Shown here: positions 35,522 to 44,500 of the stretch, in pieces
Layout: each line of letters begins with the position of its first letter
Position numbering within the stretch: the stretch's first letter is position 1
NCBI RefSeq assembly: GCF_002532045.1
Contig: NZ_NWTG01000003.1
Span: forward strand, 186,001-250,000
Length of the DNA stretch: 64,000 nucleotides
DNA from: Bradyrhizobium sp. C9
GTDB taxonomy: Bacteria; Pseudomonadota; Alphaproteobacteria; Rhizobiales; Xanthobacteraceae
Direction: 5' to 3'
The notes under the pieces: generated by a model
Seen by the model: the letters and a program-made list of their open reading frames with translations, nothing else
Database searches by the model: none
Told to the model about the DNA's origin: nothing
Program-made: the position numbers and the translations under genes

Positions 35522-36169
35522 TCATCCTCCCTGCTGAGCACCCACCTTCCCGACGAATGGCGCTGCGACCGTGATCGCGCCATCGGCAACCGTCAGCGGC
35601 AAGGCCGCGAGGCGACGTGGCGCCGGCCCGAACACGACCTGCGCATTCTGCCGCGGATCGTATTCGGAGTTGTGACAGAGGCATTTCAGAACGTTCTTGT
35701 CGCCCTGATCCTGCTTCACCCAGGCGGTGATCGGACATCCGGCATGCGAGCAGATGATCGAGTAGCAGACGATTCCGTCCGGCGCGCGCGCACGCGTGGC
35801 GTCGTCGAGTTCGTTCGGATCGAGCTTGACGAGCACGACCTCGTTGAGCCGCGAACCCTTGCGCACGACCGAGGTTTTCGGATCCTGCGGCCAGGCGCGA
35901 ATGGGCGGTCCGCCCAAGGTCAGATCATCCGACTTGATGACCTGGCCGGCCTTGTCGCCTTCGGCGCGGACCAGCAAATCGGCTTTTTGCGGTCGCTCAC
36001 TGGCGCCCGGCTGCTCGTCATCGTCGGCGGTTGCGGGCTCGATCGCGGCGAGACAGGCGCAGCCCGCAAGCGCGGTCAACACCGAGCGACGCGTCGGGTC
36101 CGCGTACGAACCCGATGCATCGGATTCAACTCTCTGTTCGCTGGAAGCGCTGGGGTTGGATCGCGACAT
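35522..36169 (-). CDS. Tat-exported Rieske [2Fe-2S] protein
   Basis: The 215-residue protein has a twin-arginine signal, DPTRRSVLTALAGCACLAA, and a Rieske fold with CSHAGC and CLCHNSEYD. The C-x-H and C-x2-H pairs hold the cluster, and the extra Cys in each loop would form the disulfide seen in bc1-type Rieske proteins. The second loop has NSEYD in place of the usual GS-Y. It is not beside cytochrome b/c1 genes, so it may be an electron carrier for the PQQ dehydrogenase downstream, from which it is separated by a repeat element. Confidence 0.92.
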   Translation of the reverse strand: MSRSNPSASSEQRVESDASGSYADPTRRSVLTALAGCACLAAIEPATADDDEQPGASERPQKADLLVRAEGDKAGQVIKSDDLTLGGPPIRAWPQDPKTSVVRKGSRLNEVVLVKLDPNELDDATRARAPDGIVCYSIICSHAGCPITAWVKQDQGDKNVLKCLCHNSEYDPRQNAQVVFGPAPRRLAALPLTVADGAITVAAPFVGKVGAQQGG

Positions 36170-36307
36170 GGCGCAAGCTGAGCGTGCAACTCAGCCGAAA
36201 AGATGGCGGCACACATTCTCGATGCACGAACGCATGCGCAAAAAACATGCTGCAGCTTTTGGTTGCGGATTTGGCTTATTGCCTGCGCGGCTTCGCGATT
36301 GCTGCGA

Positions 36308-36643
36308 TCAGGGCTCGTTGACGAAGCTCAGCCTGCCGACAGGTTTCAGTGTCTTTGCATCAAATGTGCGGATCTCTGTTGCACCGCCTATATCAAGCGT
36401 GAGGACCAGCCGTTCGCCGGCGATGCCGGTTGCGACGATACGGGCGCCCTTCGGCAGCGCAGCAGTGACGTCGGATACGGAAACGGGGCTTCCCTCGCTG
36501 CGATAAAGGCGGTAGCCGATGGCAATCAACACGACGGCCACGGCCAATGCCGAGGTCAGGCCCGCGATCAGCATCATGCGCCGCACGCGCGCGATCAGCG
36601 CGGCCTGGTCGGGGGTCGGTTCGGTCACAGCGGTGTCGGTCAT
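36308..36643 (-). CDS. Single-pass membrane protein of unknown function
   Basis: The 111-residue protein has one membrane helix (MLIAGLTSALAVAVVLIAIG) after a ~25-residue cytoplasmic head, then a ~65-residue beta-rich tail with SDVTAALPKGARIVATGIAG. The ATG at 36643 is preferred over an adjacent upstream GTG. It resembles the DUF6476-type small membrane proteins found beside an RluA-family synthase in rhizobia. It is divergent from that gene with about 15 bases between starts. No function is known. Confidence 0.75.
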   Translation of the reverse strand: MTDTAVTEPTPDQAALIARVRRMMLIAGLTSALAVAVVLIAIGYRLYRSEGSPVSVSDVTAALPKGARIVATGIAGERLVLTLDIGGATEIRTFDAKTLKPVGRLSFVNEP

Positions 36644-36658
36644 CACAAGGCTCTATCT

Positions 36659-37687
36659 TTGCAACAGGTCGATTTGAATCAGGTTTCTTCGAATGGCGGT
36701 CGGAAGCTGGAGGTCATCGTCGCGGGCGACGAAGGCTCGGCCCGGCTTGACCGCGTGCTCGCGCAGCGCACTCCGGAGCTGTCGCGGTCCCGGCTGAAGG
36801 CGCTGATCCTCGCCGGTTCCGTGACCGTCAAGGACGCCGTCGTCCGCGACCCCGCTTATCATGTCGCCAACGGCGATACGATCATAATCGACGTGCCGGA
36901 GGCCGTGCCCGCCGAGCCTCAGGGTGAGGACATCGCGCTCGACATCGTGTTCGAGGACGACGACATCATCGTCATCAACAAGCCCAGGGGGCTCGTCGTG
37001 CATCCCGCGGCCGGCCACGCCTCGGGAACGCTGGTCAATGCGCTGATCGCGCATTGCGGCTTGAGCCTGTCGGGCATCGGCGGGGTCAAGCGGCCGGGCA
37101 TCGTGCACCGGCTCGACAAGGACACCACGGGGCTGATGGTGGTTGCCAAGAACGACCAGGCCCATCAGTCGCTGACCGCGCAATTCGCCGACCACGGCCG
37201 CACCGGGGCGATGGAGCGCGGCTACATGGCGTTCGCCTGGGGCGTGCCGAACCGGCCCCACGGCACCATCGACGCGCCGATCGACCGCCACCCGCATGCC
37301 CGCGAGAAAATGGCCGTCCGCCAGGGCGGCCGCGAGGCGATCACCCATTTCGAGGTGCGCGAGAGCTTTGCCGGCCGCGACGGTAAGCCGGTCGCCTCGC
37401 TCTTGGCCTGCCGGCTCGAGACCGGGCGGACCCATCAGATCCGGGTGCACCTCGCCCATCTCGGCCATCCCCTGATGGGCGACAGCGTTTACGGCGCGCA
37501 CTTCAAGACCAAGGCCGGACAGCTCGGTCCGGAAGGTAAGCACGCACTTACCGCGCTCGACCGGCAGGCCCTGCACGCCTATCTGCTGGCTTTGGAACAC
37601 CCCCGCACCGGGGAACTTTTGCACTGGGAGTCGGCTTTGCCGGAGGATTTGCTTCTCCTGCAGCGGGCGCTGGCAGCGGCGGTATGA
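36659..37687 (+). CDS. RluA-family (RluD-like) 23S rRNA pseudouridine synthase
   Basis: The protein of about 342 residues has an S4 RNA-binding domain (SARLDRVLAQRTPELSRSRL) and a catalytic domain with IVHRLDKDTTGLMVVAK, whose Asp is the nucleophile. RTHQIRVHLAHLGHPLMGD follows. It isomerises uridines in 23S rRNA, as RluD does for helix 69. The frame is open far upstream into the neighbour, so the start is set by function: a TTG at 36659 with AAGG eight bases before it, or a TTG at 36674. The target is inferred from similarity only. Confidence 0.9.
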   Translation: MQQVDLNQVSSNGGRKLEVIVAGDEGSARLDRVLAQRTPELSRSRLKALILAGSVTVKDAVVRDPAYHVANGDTIIIDVPEAVPAEPQGEDIALDIVFEDDDIIVINKPRGLVVHPAAGHASGTLVNALIAHCGLSLSGIGGVKRPGIVHRLDKDTTGLMVVAKNDQAHQSLTAQFADHGRTGAMERGYMAFAWGVPNRPHGTIDAPIDRHPHAREKMAVRQGGREAITHFEVRESFAGRDGKPVASLLACRLETGRTHQIRVHLAHLGHPLMGDSVYGAHFKTKAGQLGPEGKHALTALDRQALHAYLLALEHPRTGELLHWESALPEDLLLLQRALAAAV

Positions 37688-37904
37688 CGCACCCCTCCCG
37701 GAAAAGCTCCGTTATGACAACAGGTTATACCTGCCACACGGGGACGTGACGTCAGCAATCCTTCCCTATCACGGACAGTTTGGTGTATGTTGCACCTGCG
37801 TTGAATATCCAACGCGGAACATCGCAGCATGGCCGGCTTTAACCCAGCGGCCACCTGCCGGGCCCGCCGCTATCGGGGGTCTGAACCACTGGAGGGCGCA
37901 AGTA

Positions 37905-38801
37905 ATGGCCCGTACAGCTACGTTGCCGGTCCTCAATGGAGAATCCGGCCTTTCACGTTACCTCGCCGAGATCCGCAAGTTCCCCATGCTGGAGCCCCAG
38001 CAGGAGTACATGCTCGCCAAGCGTTGGCGCGAGCATGACGATCGCGACGCGGCGCATAAGCTTGTCACCAGCCATCTCAGGCTCGTGGCCAAGATTGCCA
38101 TGGGCTATCGCGGCTACGGCTTGCCGATCTCCGAGGTCGTCTCGGAAGGCAATGTCGGCCTGATGCAGGCGGTGAAGCGATTCGAGCCCGAGAAGGGCTT
38201 CCGTCTCGCCACATACGCCATGTGGTGGATCAAGGCGTCAATACAAGAGTACATTCTGCGTTCCTGGTCGCTCGTGAAGATGGGCACCACCGCGAACCAG
38301 AAGAAGCTGTTCTTCAACCTGCGCAAGGCGAAGAGCAAGATCTCCGCGCTGGAAGAGGGTGATCTCCACCCCGACCAGGTGAAGCTGATTGCCAAGCGCC
38401 TCGGCGTGACCGATCAGGACGTGATCGACATGAATCGCCGCCTCGGCGGTGACGCGTCGCTCAACGCCCCGATCCGCGACGACGGCGAAGCCGGCGAATG
38501 GCAGGACTGGCTGGTCGACAACTCTCCCAACGCCGAAGCCTTGATGGCCGAGAGCGAAGAGTTCGATCATCGCCGCCAGGCCCTGAACGGTGCGATCGGC
38601 GTGCTCAACCCGCGCGAACGCCGCATCTTCGAGGCGCGGCGTCTGGCGGATGAGCCGATGACGCTGGAAGACCTCGCCGCCGAGTTCGGCGTGTCGCGCG
38701 AGCGCGTGCGGCAGATCGAGGTCCGCGCGTTCGAGAAGGTGCAGTCGGCCGTCAAGGGCACGATCGCCCGGCAGGAAGCCGCACTCGAAGCCGCGCACTG
38801 A
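37905..38801 (+). CDS. rpoH: Heat-shock sigma factor RpoH (sigma-32)
   Basis: The 298-residue sigma factor has region 2 KFPMLEPQQEYMLAKRWREH, SEGNVGLMQAVKRFEPEKGF and ATYAMWWIKASIQEYILRSW. The RpoH box follows (TANQKKLFFNLRKAKSKI). Region 4 has LEDLAAEFGVSRERVRQIEV. It directs transcription of chaperone and protease genes. The ATG at 37905 has GGAGGG upstream; the longer frame is not used. An imperfect palindrome CGTTGAATATCCAACG lies about 90 bases before the start, a possible regulatory site. Rhizobia often have several rpoH copies; only this one is in view. Confidence 0.96.
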   Translation: MARTATLPVLNGESGLSRYLAEIRKFPMLEPQQEYMLAKRWREHDDRDAAHKLVTSHLRLVAKIAMGYRGYGLPISEVVSEGNVGLMQAVKRFEPEKGFRLATYAMWWIKASIQEYILRSWSLVKMGTTANQKKLFFNLRKAKSKISALEEGDLHPDQVKLIAKRLGVTDQDVIDMNRRLGGDASLNAPIRDDGEAGEWQDWLVDNSPNAEALMAESEEFDHRRQALNGAIGVLNPRERRIFEARRLADEPMTLEDLAAEFGVSRERVRQIEVRAFEKVQSAVKGTIARQEAALEAAH

Positions 38802-38832
38802 TCGCACGGCGGCGATTGAGCCAAGAGACACG

Positions 38833-38859
38833 AAAGCCGGCGGCAACGCCGGCTTTTTT
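38833..38859 (+). terminator. Rho-independent terminator of rpoH
   Basis: AAAGCCGGCG and CGCCGGCTTT form a GC-rich stem around GCAA-type loop bases, followed by a run of T. It begins about 30 bases after the rpoH stop codon. Confidence 0.88.
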
Positions 38860-38929
38860 GTTGCTGGCCGAACGCCGCTAGGTGGCTGTTCTTCCATTCA
38901 CTCGATCTGAAAGCGGACCAGACACCGAT

Positions 38930-39316
38930 CTAGCGGGCGGCCGGGTCACCAAGGTGCTCCGAGCCGGGTTCAGTGTGCGCGAAGGAAAGCCACCACAAGC
39001 TCCGCACTACAGGCAACGTGAAAACCACGCAGACCGCGATGATGATTGCGTAAATCAGAATGCCGCTTGCGTTGATCAGCGTCTTCGCGCCCAAGACCAA
39101 TGGGACCGCCCAGTACGCCACGAATACGATGGCGTAGATTCTCCAAAACAGTTTCGGAAGAAGATGCGTGTTGAAGGCCAGCAAAAACAGACTCACGAGC
39201 GCGGGGAGCAGTAGTGCTGTCGTGATCAGGCGAAATGCCGTCTCGTCATGCGCGGCATCAAAGAAAGCCCACAAGTAACCAAGCGCGTAAACAAACGCGA
39301 TAACCCTCCACCACAT
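38930..39316 (-). CDS. Four-helix membrane protein of unknown function
   Basis: From the ATG at 39316 the product is 128 residues, almost all membrane helix: WWRVIAFVYALGYLWAFFD, ITTALLLPALVSLFLLAF, FWRIYAIVFVAYWAVPLVL and ASGILIYAIIIAVCVVF. The cytoplasmic tail is short. A longer frame to 39373 would add a hydrophilic, unlikely N-terminus. GGGGGG precedes the ATG. I do not recognise a family; transport or sensing is not implied. Confidence 0.72.
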   Translation of the reverse strand: MWWRVIAFVYALGYLWAFFDAAHDETAFRLITTALLLPALVSLFLLAFNTHLLPKLFWRIYAIVFVAYWAVPLVLGAKTLINASGILIYAIIIAVCVVFTLPVVRSLWWLSFAHTEPGSEHLGDPAAR

Positions 39317-39574
39317 TGCAAGCCCCCCGTTGCGAGCAACGCGGTTGTGGATCAAGCTCTGGTAGCAAGGCAATCATCCATCTCCACGCAGAAGAAACCA
39401 GCGATGGCTTGCGGATGTACGGGTAACGACGCCCCCGCTATTGCGAGCGCCGTGCGCTCGCGGCCATGGCGCGGCAGCGGTGCGAGAAGCGCGCATACTC
39501 AATAAAGTCCGGGCCGCCTGCTTTCGCTCCACCCATCCTGCGAAACTGGCATTTGGCATGATGCTCGGATTGAA

Positions 39575-40471
39575 CTACTGGGCGTCGGCCATCCTCGGTC
39601 GAGGTGACAGCAACTGCACGTTCGTTGCCGAGGGCTGGTTCGACGGCGACGCCGGGCCCTGCGTCGAGGCGGTGTAGGGCGGCGCTCCCTGCGACGGTCG
39701 ATGGGCAGCCTGTGCCGGAAGCACGATCACCTTCGCGCCGACCTTCACCCGATCATAGAGGTCCATGACGTCTTCGTTGGTCAGCCGGATGCAGCCGGAC
39801 GACACCCGCTTGCCGATCGTGTCGGGCTTGTTGGTGCCGTGAATTCGATACTCGGTCTCGCCGAGATACATCGCCCGGGCACCGAGCGGATTGCCGGGAC
39901 CTCCTGCCATGAACCGCGGCAGATAAGGCTGGCGCGAAATCATCTCTGCCGGCGGACGCCAATCCGGCCATTCTGTTTTGCGGGCCACGACCTGTTCACC
40001 GGACCATGTGAAACCTTCGCGGCCGACACCGATGCCGTAGCGCATCGCCTGTCCGTCGTTCAGAACGAGGTAAAGGAATGTGTTTCCGGTATCGATGACG
40101 ACGGTGCCCGGCGTCTGGTGACTGGCGTAGTCGACCACCTGCCGAACAAATTTTCCGGGGGCGTCAGCGGCTTTTGGTGTTTCGATCCGGACGGGCGCTG
40201 GGACGACCGGGATCGGAACAGGAGCTGGCGCTGGAGCCTGAACCGGTGCGGCTACGCGAACAGGAGCCGATGGTGCAGGACTAGATGGCGCAGGACTGGA
40301 TGGCGCCGGGACCTGGTGCGCGGCCTGCTTCCGCGTCGGCTGGACGCTCGCCGGCCGCCACATCAAGCCGTACCCCAATGCGACAGCCGCCACGGCGCCA
40401 ATTGCAACTCTTCCCGCCACCGGCAGCGCGAGCGCCGCCTCAGCCTTCCTACGTTTCGCCCGCTTGGCCAT
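39575..40471 (-). CDS. L,D-transpeptidase (YkuD domain)
   Basis: From the ATG at 40471 the product is 298 residues: a basic cytoplasmic head (MAKRAKRRK), one membrane segment, and a Pro/Ala-rich periplasmic linker with repeats of PAPSSPAPSS type. The YkuD catalytic domain follows, with HGTNKPDTIGKRVSSGCIRL, where Cys is the nucleophile and His its partner. It links meso-DAP residues of peptidoglycan or attaches proteins to it. A Ser/Pro/Gln-rich tail follows. Confidence 0.92.
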   Translation of the reverse strand: MAKRAKRRKAEAALALPVAGRVAIGAVAAVALGYGLMWRPASVQPTRKQAAHQVPAPSSPAPSSPAPSAPVRVAAPVQAPAPAPVPIPVVPAPVRIETPKAADAPGKFVRQVVDYASHQTPGTVVIDTGNTFLYLVLNDGQAMRYGIGVGREGFTWSGEQVVARKTEWPDWRPPAEMISRQPYLPRFMAGGPGNPLGARAMYLGETEYRIHGTNKPDTIGKRVSSGCIRLTNEDVMDLYDRVKVGAKVIVLPAQAAHRPSQGAPPYTASTQGPASPSNQPSATNVQLLSPRPRMADAQ

Positions 40472-40688
40472 GTCCTTCCCCGATCCCTGTGCTTCGAACA
40501 GGTACCCAGCAAATTTTAACAAGCTTCGAAGCGATTTCGCCCAGGCCGGAAATCGCCAAGCGTCGTTAACGCGAGCGCTTGTTTGGGAATGGCTCAGCGA
40601 AAGCGGGGAACCGGTACGCGGCGGCGTCCAGCCGGTCGATGACGACTGTATGCTGGGCCGAGTGTCCTCGTCATGACGACTACGCGCC

Positions 40689-41303
40689 CTACTCGCCCCA
40701 CTCTCGCGCCATCGTGGCGAGCGCGCAGCCTTCGCAGTAGCGGGCGTCCTTGAAGTCGATCCAGTTGTGCGCGTAGACCCGCTCCAGCGGGATGCCGTAA
40801 CGCGCGCGCAGCACCTTCACCAGAACGCGCCAGGCGGCGATCTGTGCGTCGGTCGGGCCCCTCGTGACATCGGGATAATTGCCGGCGAACTCGACGCCGA
40901 TCGAGGTGTCCTTGTTGACCTGGCGATAGGTCTTGCTGTTGTCGATGTACTTGTTGTCGTTGCGGTCGGCGCCGTCGGTATGGGTCGGGACCAGATTGTC
41001 GGCGACCGCCCAATAGACCGTGCCGTCGGATTCGACCCAGACCATGACGCCGCGGCGGGTCGGGTTCTTGTGCTGCTCGGCGGCGCCATTTCGCGCCGAG
41101 CCGGCCGGGCCCTCGGTCTGGTGCACGATGATGTTGCGCCAGGGATGGGATTTGGCGACGTCGCCCCAGGGCGACAGCCACACCATCTTCAATCCGGGAA
41201 TCTCCGGCGTGCCCTGCGATCGCGCGATCGCCGCAAGATCAGTTTCGGCTGATGCGGCGGACGACAGGACGAGCGCAAGGAGTACGGCGAGCAGGCGAGG
41301 CAT
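40689..41303 (-). CDS. Secreted N-acetylmuramoyl-L-alanine amidase (PGRP/AmpD fold)
   Basis: The 204-residue protein has a signal peptide (PRLLAVLLALVLSSAASA) and an amidase_2 fold with NIIVHQTEGPAGSARN (first zinc His) and VYAHNWIDFKDARYCEGC near the end (second His; the last Cys replaces the usual Asp/Cys ligand). It would cut the amide between muramic acid and the peptide stem. GVEFAGNYPD is also typical. The ATG at 41303 is chosen over a GTG one codon earlier. Confidence 0.88.
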   Translation of the reverse strand: MPRLLAVLLALVLSSAASAETDLAAIARSQGTPEIPGLKMVWLSPWGDVAKSHPWRNIIVHQTEGPAGSARNGAAEQHKNPTRRGVMVWVESDGTVYWAVADNLVPTHTDGADRNDNKYIDNSKTYRQVNKDTSIGVEFAGNYPDVTRGPTDAQIAAWRVLVKVLRARYGIPLERVYAHNWIDFKDARYCEGCALATMAREWGE

Positions 41304-41339
41304 CACGGAAATATCCAGTATCGCCCCCTCGTAGCACGC

Positions 41340-42554
41340 TCAGGCGCGCTGGCGCAGGCTCGCCTTCACCAGATCGACCATCTCGGGCGGCAGCTTTGGC
41401 TCATAGGTCGCATAGCCGTTCTTGCCGCCCTTCTTGGCGTCGTAGAGGGCGTGATCGGCGGCGGCGATCAGGCGGTCGGGATGCATGCCGATCTCGCGGG
41501 TCCATTGCGCGATGCCGATCGAGACCGCGATCGGAATGTCGTTGCCGGTGCACTGCTCGGCGTCGGCGCGGCAGACCTCCAGCACGCGGCGGGCGATCAT
41601 CGCACCCTCGCGCAGCGTCGAGGACGGCAGCACGATGCAGAACTCGTCGCCGCCGGTGCGGGCCAGCATGTCGCCCGGGCGCAGCCTTGTCTGGGCCATC
41701 AGCGTGAAGTGCTGCAGGCAGGCGTCGCCGGCGGCGTGGCCATGGGTGTCGTTGATGCCCTTGAAGCCGTCGAGGTCGATCACCAGCAGCGCGAACGCCT
41801 CGCCGTTGCGGTCGGAGCGCGCGCATTCCTCGGTCAGGCGCTGCAGGAGATGGCGACGGTTGCCGACGCCGGTGAGATCGTCGAGCAGGGCGAGGTCGGC
41901 GACCTCGTTGCGCAGCCGATCGATCGCCATCAGCAGGAAGCCGAAATTCAGCGCCATCGACAGGAATACCATCAGCAGGATCACCAGCGACTGGCCCGCA
42001 TTGAAGCGAACGAAGTTGAACGCGCCGGGCTCCAGCACGGCGCCGACGAGCCGCAGCGCATAGATGCCGATCAGCACGGAGGCGACGATGCCGGCAAGCC
42101 GCGCGCCGGGGCTGACGCGGCCGTTCTCGGGCGACAGCAACAGCTTCAGCGTCAAGGCCAGCGGCATGACCTGGGCGACGGTGTAGACCAGGATGCGCAT
42201 CGGCATGCTGTCATAAGCAAAGATGAAGAAGCCGAGGCCGGCGAAGGCGAGTGCGGTGGACAGCGCGGTGCTGCGCCAGCCGACCGGCTTGCCGTAGAAA
42301 CGCTCGATGCCCATCGCTGCAAGGCCGGCGGCGAACACCATCAGCGTGCCCGCCGCGAGCAGCGGCAGCAGCGAGTCCGTCATCATGACTCGGAGCATCG
42401 CGCAGGCGGCGCCGGCGGACGCGACAAAGGCGGACGCGGTCCAGAACCGCGCGGCGCCGAAAGCCGGATAGCTTCGCGCGACATAGGCCCAGATCAGGCC
42501 GAGCGCGAGAAAATTGATAATGAATACCGTCCAAAGCGTCGGAACGCTCAACAT
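41340..42554 (-). CDS. Membrane-bound diguanylate cyclase (GGDEF)
   Basis: From the ATG at 42554 the product is 404 residues: six or seven membrane helices over the first ~190 residues (a sensor module), a short linker, and a GGDEF domain. The domain has DDLTGVGNRRHL, VIDLDGFKGINDTHGHAAGD and RTGGDEFCIVL; the intact GGDEF predicts c-di-GMP synthesis. The residues upstream that would form an inhibitory RxxD site are not clear. There is no EAL domain. The upstream in-frame extension (42555-42635) is hydrophilic and Arg-rich and is not part of the protein. Confidence 0.92.
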   Translation of the reverse strand: MLSVPTLWTVFIINFLALGLIWAYVARSYPAFGAARFWTASAFVASAGAACAMLRVMMTDSLLPLLAAGTLMVFAAGLAAMGIERFYGKPVGWRSTALSTALAFAGLGFFIFAYDSMPMRILVYTVAQVMPLALTLKLLLSPENGRVSPGARLAGIVASVLIGIYALRLVGAVLEPGAFNFVRFNAGQSLVILLMVFLSMALNFGFLLMAIDRLRNEVADLALLDDLTGVGNRRHLLQRLTEECARSDRNGEAFALLVIDLDGFKGINDTHGHAAGDACLQHFTLMAQTRLRPGDMLARTGGDEFCIVLPSSTLREGAMIARRVLEVCRADAEQCTGNDIPIAVSIGIAQWTREIGMHPDRLIAAADHALYDAKKGGKNGYATYEPKLPPEMVDLVKASLRQRA

Positions 42555-42982
42555 CGCCCCTGTTCGAGACCCGTATCGGCCTCGCCTCTCCTGAAATGAC
42601 CGTCCGCCCCTTGAGGCGTTTTCTCCCAATGGCAATCCCCGTTGCCTTAGGGACAGGATGCGGCCGCGCCGCTTAACGGACTCTCACCCGCCGCGCCCCA
42701 ATCCGTGCTGTGGTTTTGAATTGATGAAGATTCCCGAACCGGCCGTTTGCGTGTCGTTAAGCATGACGGATGCGACGACGCAGCGATGCGTGACACGCGC
42801 ACACTGGCGAAAAACTGGCGAAAACACGTAACAGCTGTGGATAACACGATGACAGCGCGGTGACAGCACGCGGCAGCAGCCTCCGAATCTGCTGAGTTTG
42901 ATACTGAGGATGTTGCGAGGCTGGCCCTCCGCCAAGCATGCCTCGGAGTCGCGTTCAATCCATGAAACCCTGAGAGGATACT
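42555..42982. other. Intergenic upstream of the Lys-rich micropeptide
   Basis: No convincing gene. It contains GGCGAAAAACTGGCGAAAAC (two GGCGAAAA copies ten bases apart) and the promoters of the diverging cyclase and micropeptide genes. AGAGGA precedes the micropeptide ATG. Confidence 0.4.
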
Positions 42983-43057
42983 ATGGCTAAGAAAGCGAAG
43001 AAGGCGAAGAAGGCGAAGGCGAAAAAGGCCACCAAGAAGAAGGCCGCCAAGAAGTAA
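42983..43057 (+). CDS. 24-residue Lys/Ala-rich basic micropeptide
   Basis: ATG at 42983 to TAA at 43055 encodes a 24-residue peptide made only of Met, Ala, Lys and one Thr: MAKKAKK, then repeats of KAK, then KATKKKAAKK. AGAGGA lies about five bases before the ATG, and a strong hairpin terminator follows at 43138. The composition is that of the C-terminal tail of histone H1-like or HU-type proteins, so it could bind DNA or RNA. Short Lys/Ala-rich proteins of this type are usual in Bradyrhizobium-like genomes, from memory. No partner gene. Confidence 0.7.
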   Translation: MAKKAKKAKKAKAKKATKKKAAKK

Positions 43058-43137
43058 CCAATTTCTAGCCCGGGTAGCGGCTCCTGCCCTGCCCGGGCAC
43101 CCGATCCGGACCACCTGCCCAGGCAGGGACGCAAGGC

Positions 43138-43161
43138 AGCAGGCGCAAGGCCTGCTTTTTT
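43138..43161 (+). terminator. Rho-independent terminator after the micropeptide
   Basis: AGCAGGC at 43138-43144 and GCCTGCT at 43150-43156 pair around GCAAG, followed by a run of T to 43161. It is the end of the micropeptide transcript and about 35 bases past the convergent LysE stop codon. Confidence 0.85.
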
Positions 43162-43194
43162 ATTGCCTGCCGCAAGCCGCGAGCGAGGACGAGC

Positions 43195-43806
43195 TCAACG
43201 CTCCGCGAAGGCGAGCTTGGCGCCGAGCAGGGCAAAGCCCGCGGCAAAGCTCCGCCGCAGCCAGGCCATCACCTTCGGCCGGGTGATGACGCGGTCGCGC
43301 ACCGACGCTGCGAACAGCCCGTAGACCGCGAACACCGCAAAGGTCATCGCCATGAACACGCAGCTGAGTTCGACCATCCGCGCCAGCGGGTGCGGTTCGT
43401 CGACGGCGATGAACTGCGGCAGGAAGGCCAGGAAGAAGATCGACAGCTTCGGATTGAGGATGTTGATCAGGATCGCGGTCACGATCACCCGCCCGCTCGA
43501 GCGCGGCTTGATCTCGGTGTCGACGGCGAGCGCGCCGCGCTCGCGCAGCGCCTGCCAGGCCATGTAGAGCAGGTAGACCACGCCGCCCCATTTGAGCGCG
43601 GCGAAGGCCATGGCGCTGGTGTGCAGGATGGCGGCAAGGCCGAGCATCGCCGCGATCATCTGGGGCACGATCCCGAGCGTGCAGCCGAACGCCGCCGCCA
43701 CGCTCGCACGCGAGCCGCGGGTCAGCGCCACCGCCAGGGTGTAGAGCACGCCGGTGCCGGGGGAAGCGACCACGATCAGGGTGGTCAGCAGGAAGGACCA
43801 GGTCAT
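43195..43806 (-). CDS. LysE/RhtB-family amino-acid exporter
   Basis: The 203-residue protein has six hydrophobic helices and the family's SPGTGVLYTLAVALTRGSRA loop after the first helix and ILINILNPKLSIFFLAFLPQ in the middle. It exports an amino acid or a derivative across the inner membrane; substrate not predictable. The start ATG at 43806 begins directly with the first helix, as is normal. Confidence 0.93.
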   Translation of the reverse strand: MTWSFLLTTLIVVASPGTGVLYTLAVALTRGSRASVAAAFGCTLGIVPQMIAAMLGLAAILHTSAMAFAALKWGGVVYLLYMAWQALRERGALAVDTEIKPRSSGRVIVTAILINILNPKLSIFFLAFLPQFIAVDEPHPLARMVELSCVFMAMTFAVFAVYGLFAASVRDRVITRPKVMAWLRRSFAAGFALLGAKLAFAER

Positions 43807-43926
43807 TTCAAATCCTCAAGGGGACGTCCGCCGCCCATATCACGTCCCTCCCCCAGGGCGGAAGCAGCCAGCGCCCGGCCGGCACCCGACCCGCGCTGAC
43901 AACTCCGTTAGGGGATCCTGCTCTTG

Positions 43927-44328
43927 TCAGGATCTGCGCGACCCGCCGCCGGACAGCTCCGACGCCTTCATCTCGGCAACCCGGATGACGTCCAGCGGCG
44001 CCCAGGGCTTGGACCAGAACAGGGCGCCGTCAGGCAGGCGCTGCCGCAGCGGCTTGCCCGAGGTCACGATCACATCGAGATCGGGGCTGTATTTCTTGGC
44101 GGCATAAGCGAGCTCGACGCCGGTCATGTTTCCGGCCAGCTCGACATCCGTCAGCATCAGCACGACATGGTCGCCGTTGCTCTGCAGGACCAATTCCGCG
44201 GCCTCCGCGCTCTCACAGGAAATGACGTCGAACTCGCTCTCCGCGAGCAGCAGCTCGATCATCTCGCGCTGCAGCGGGTCGTCTTCGACGACCAGGGCCT
44301 TCGCACGACAGGGTCTCGATTGTCCCAT
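43927..44328 (-). CDS. Single-domain response regulator
   Basis: The 133-residue protein is a receiver domain only: ALVVEDDPLQ (acidic pocket), LMLTDVELAG (phosphorylated Asp in LTDVE), VIVTSGKPL (Thr/Ser switch) and WSKPW (Lys). A short variable tail follows. Without an output domain it would act by binding other proteins, as in phosphorelays or motility control. No histidine kinase gene is near. Confidence 0.92.
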   Translation of the reverse strand: MGQSRPCRAKALVVEDDPLQREMIELLLAESEFDVISCESAEAAELVLQSNGDHVVLMLTDVELAGNMTGVELAYAAKKYSPDLDVIVTSGKPLRQRLPDGALFWSKPWAPLDVIRVAEMKASELSGGGSRRS

Positions 44329-44500
44329 GGCTGGGCCTCCTTGAGGATCGCTGTTTTGCAGAGCGAGCCGGGGTCAATGCCTAAAATCGCTGGATGGTTC
44401 GGTTCCAATTTGAGAAAAGTGGGAAAACCAGCCGTGTGCCCGTACAGCATGCCCAACCCCCTTTTCATCTAATGCTCTTTTCAGATGGAGCTGACCTGAC

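Noticed and set aside
37688..37904. ROSE-type RNA thermometer before rpoH
   Set aside because: No conserved thermometer element pairing with the ribosome site was visible.
41451..42599. 382-codon plus-strand frame antisense to the diguanylate cyclase
   Set aside because: It is a shadow of the GGDEF gene: His/Glu/Gln/Arg-rich with no domain, while the other strand has every GGDEF motif.
42647..43114. 155-codon minus-strand frame over the micropeptide
   Set aside because: Leu/Gly/Arg-rich antisense of the Lys/Ala codons; no independent support.
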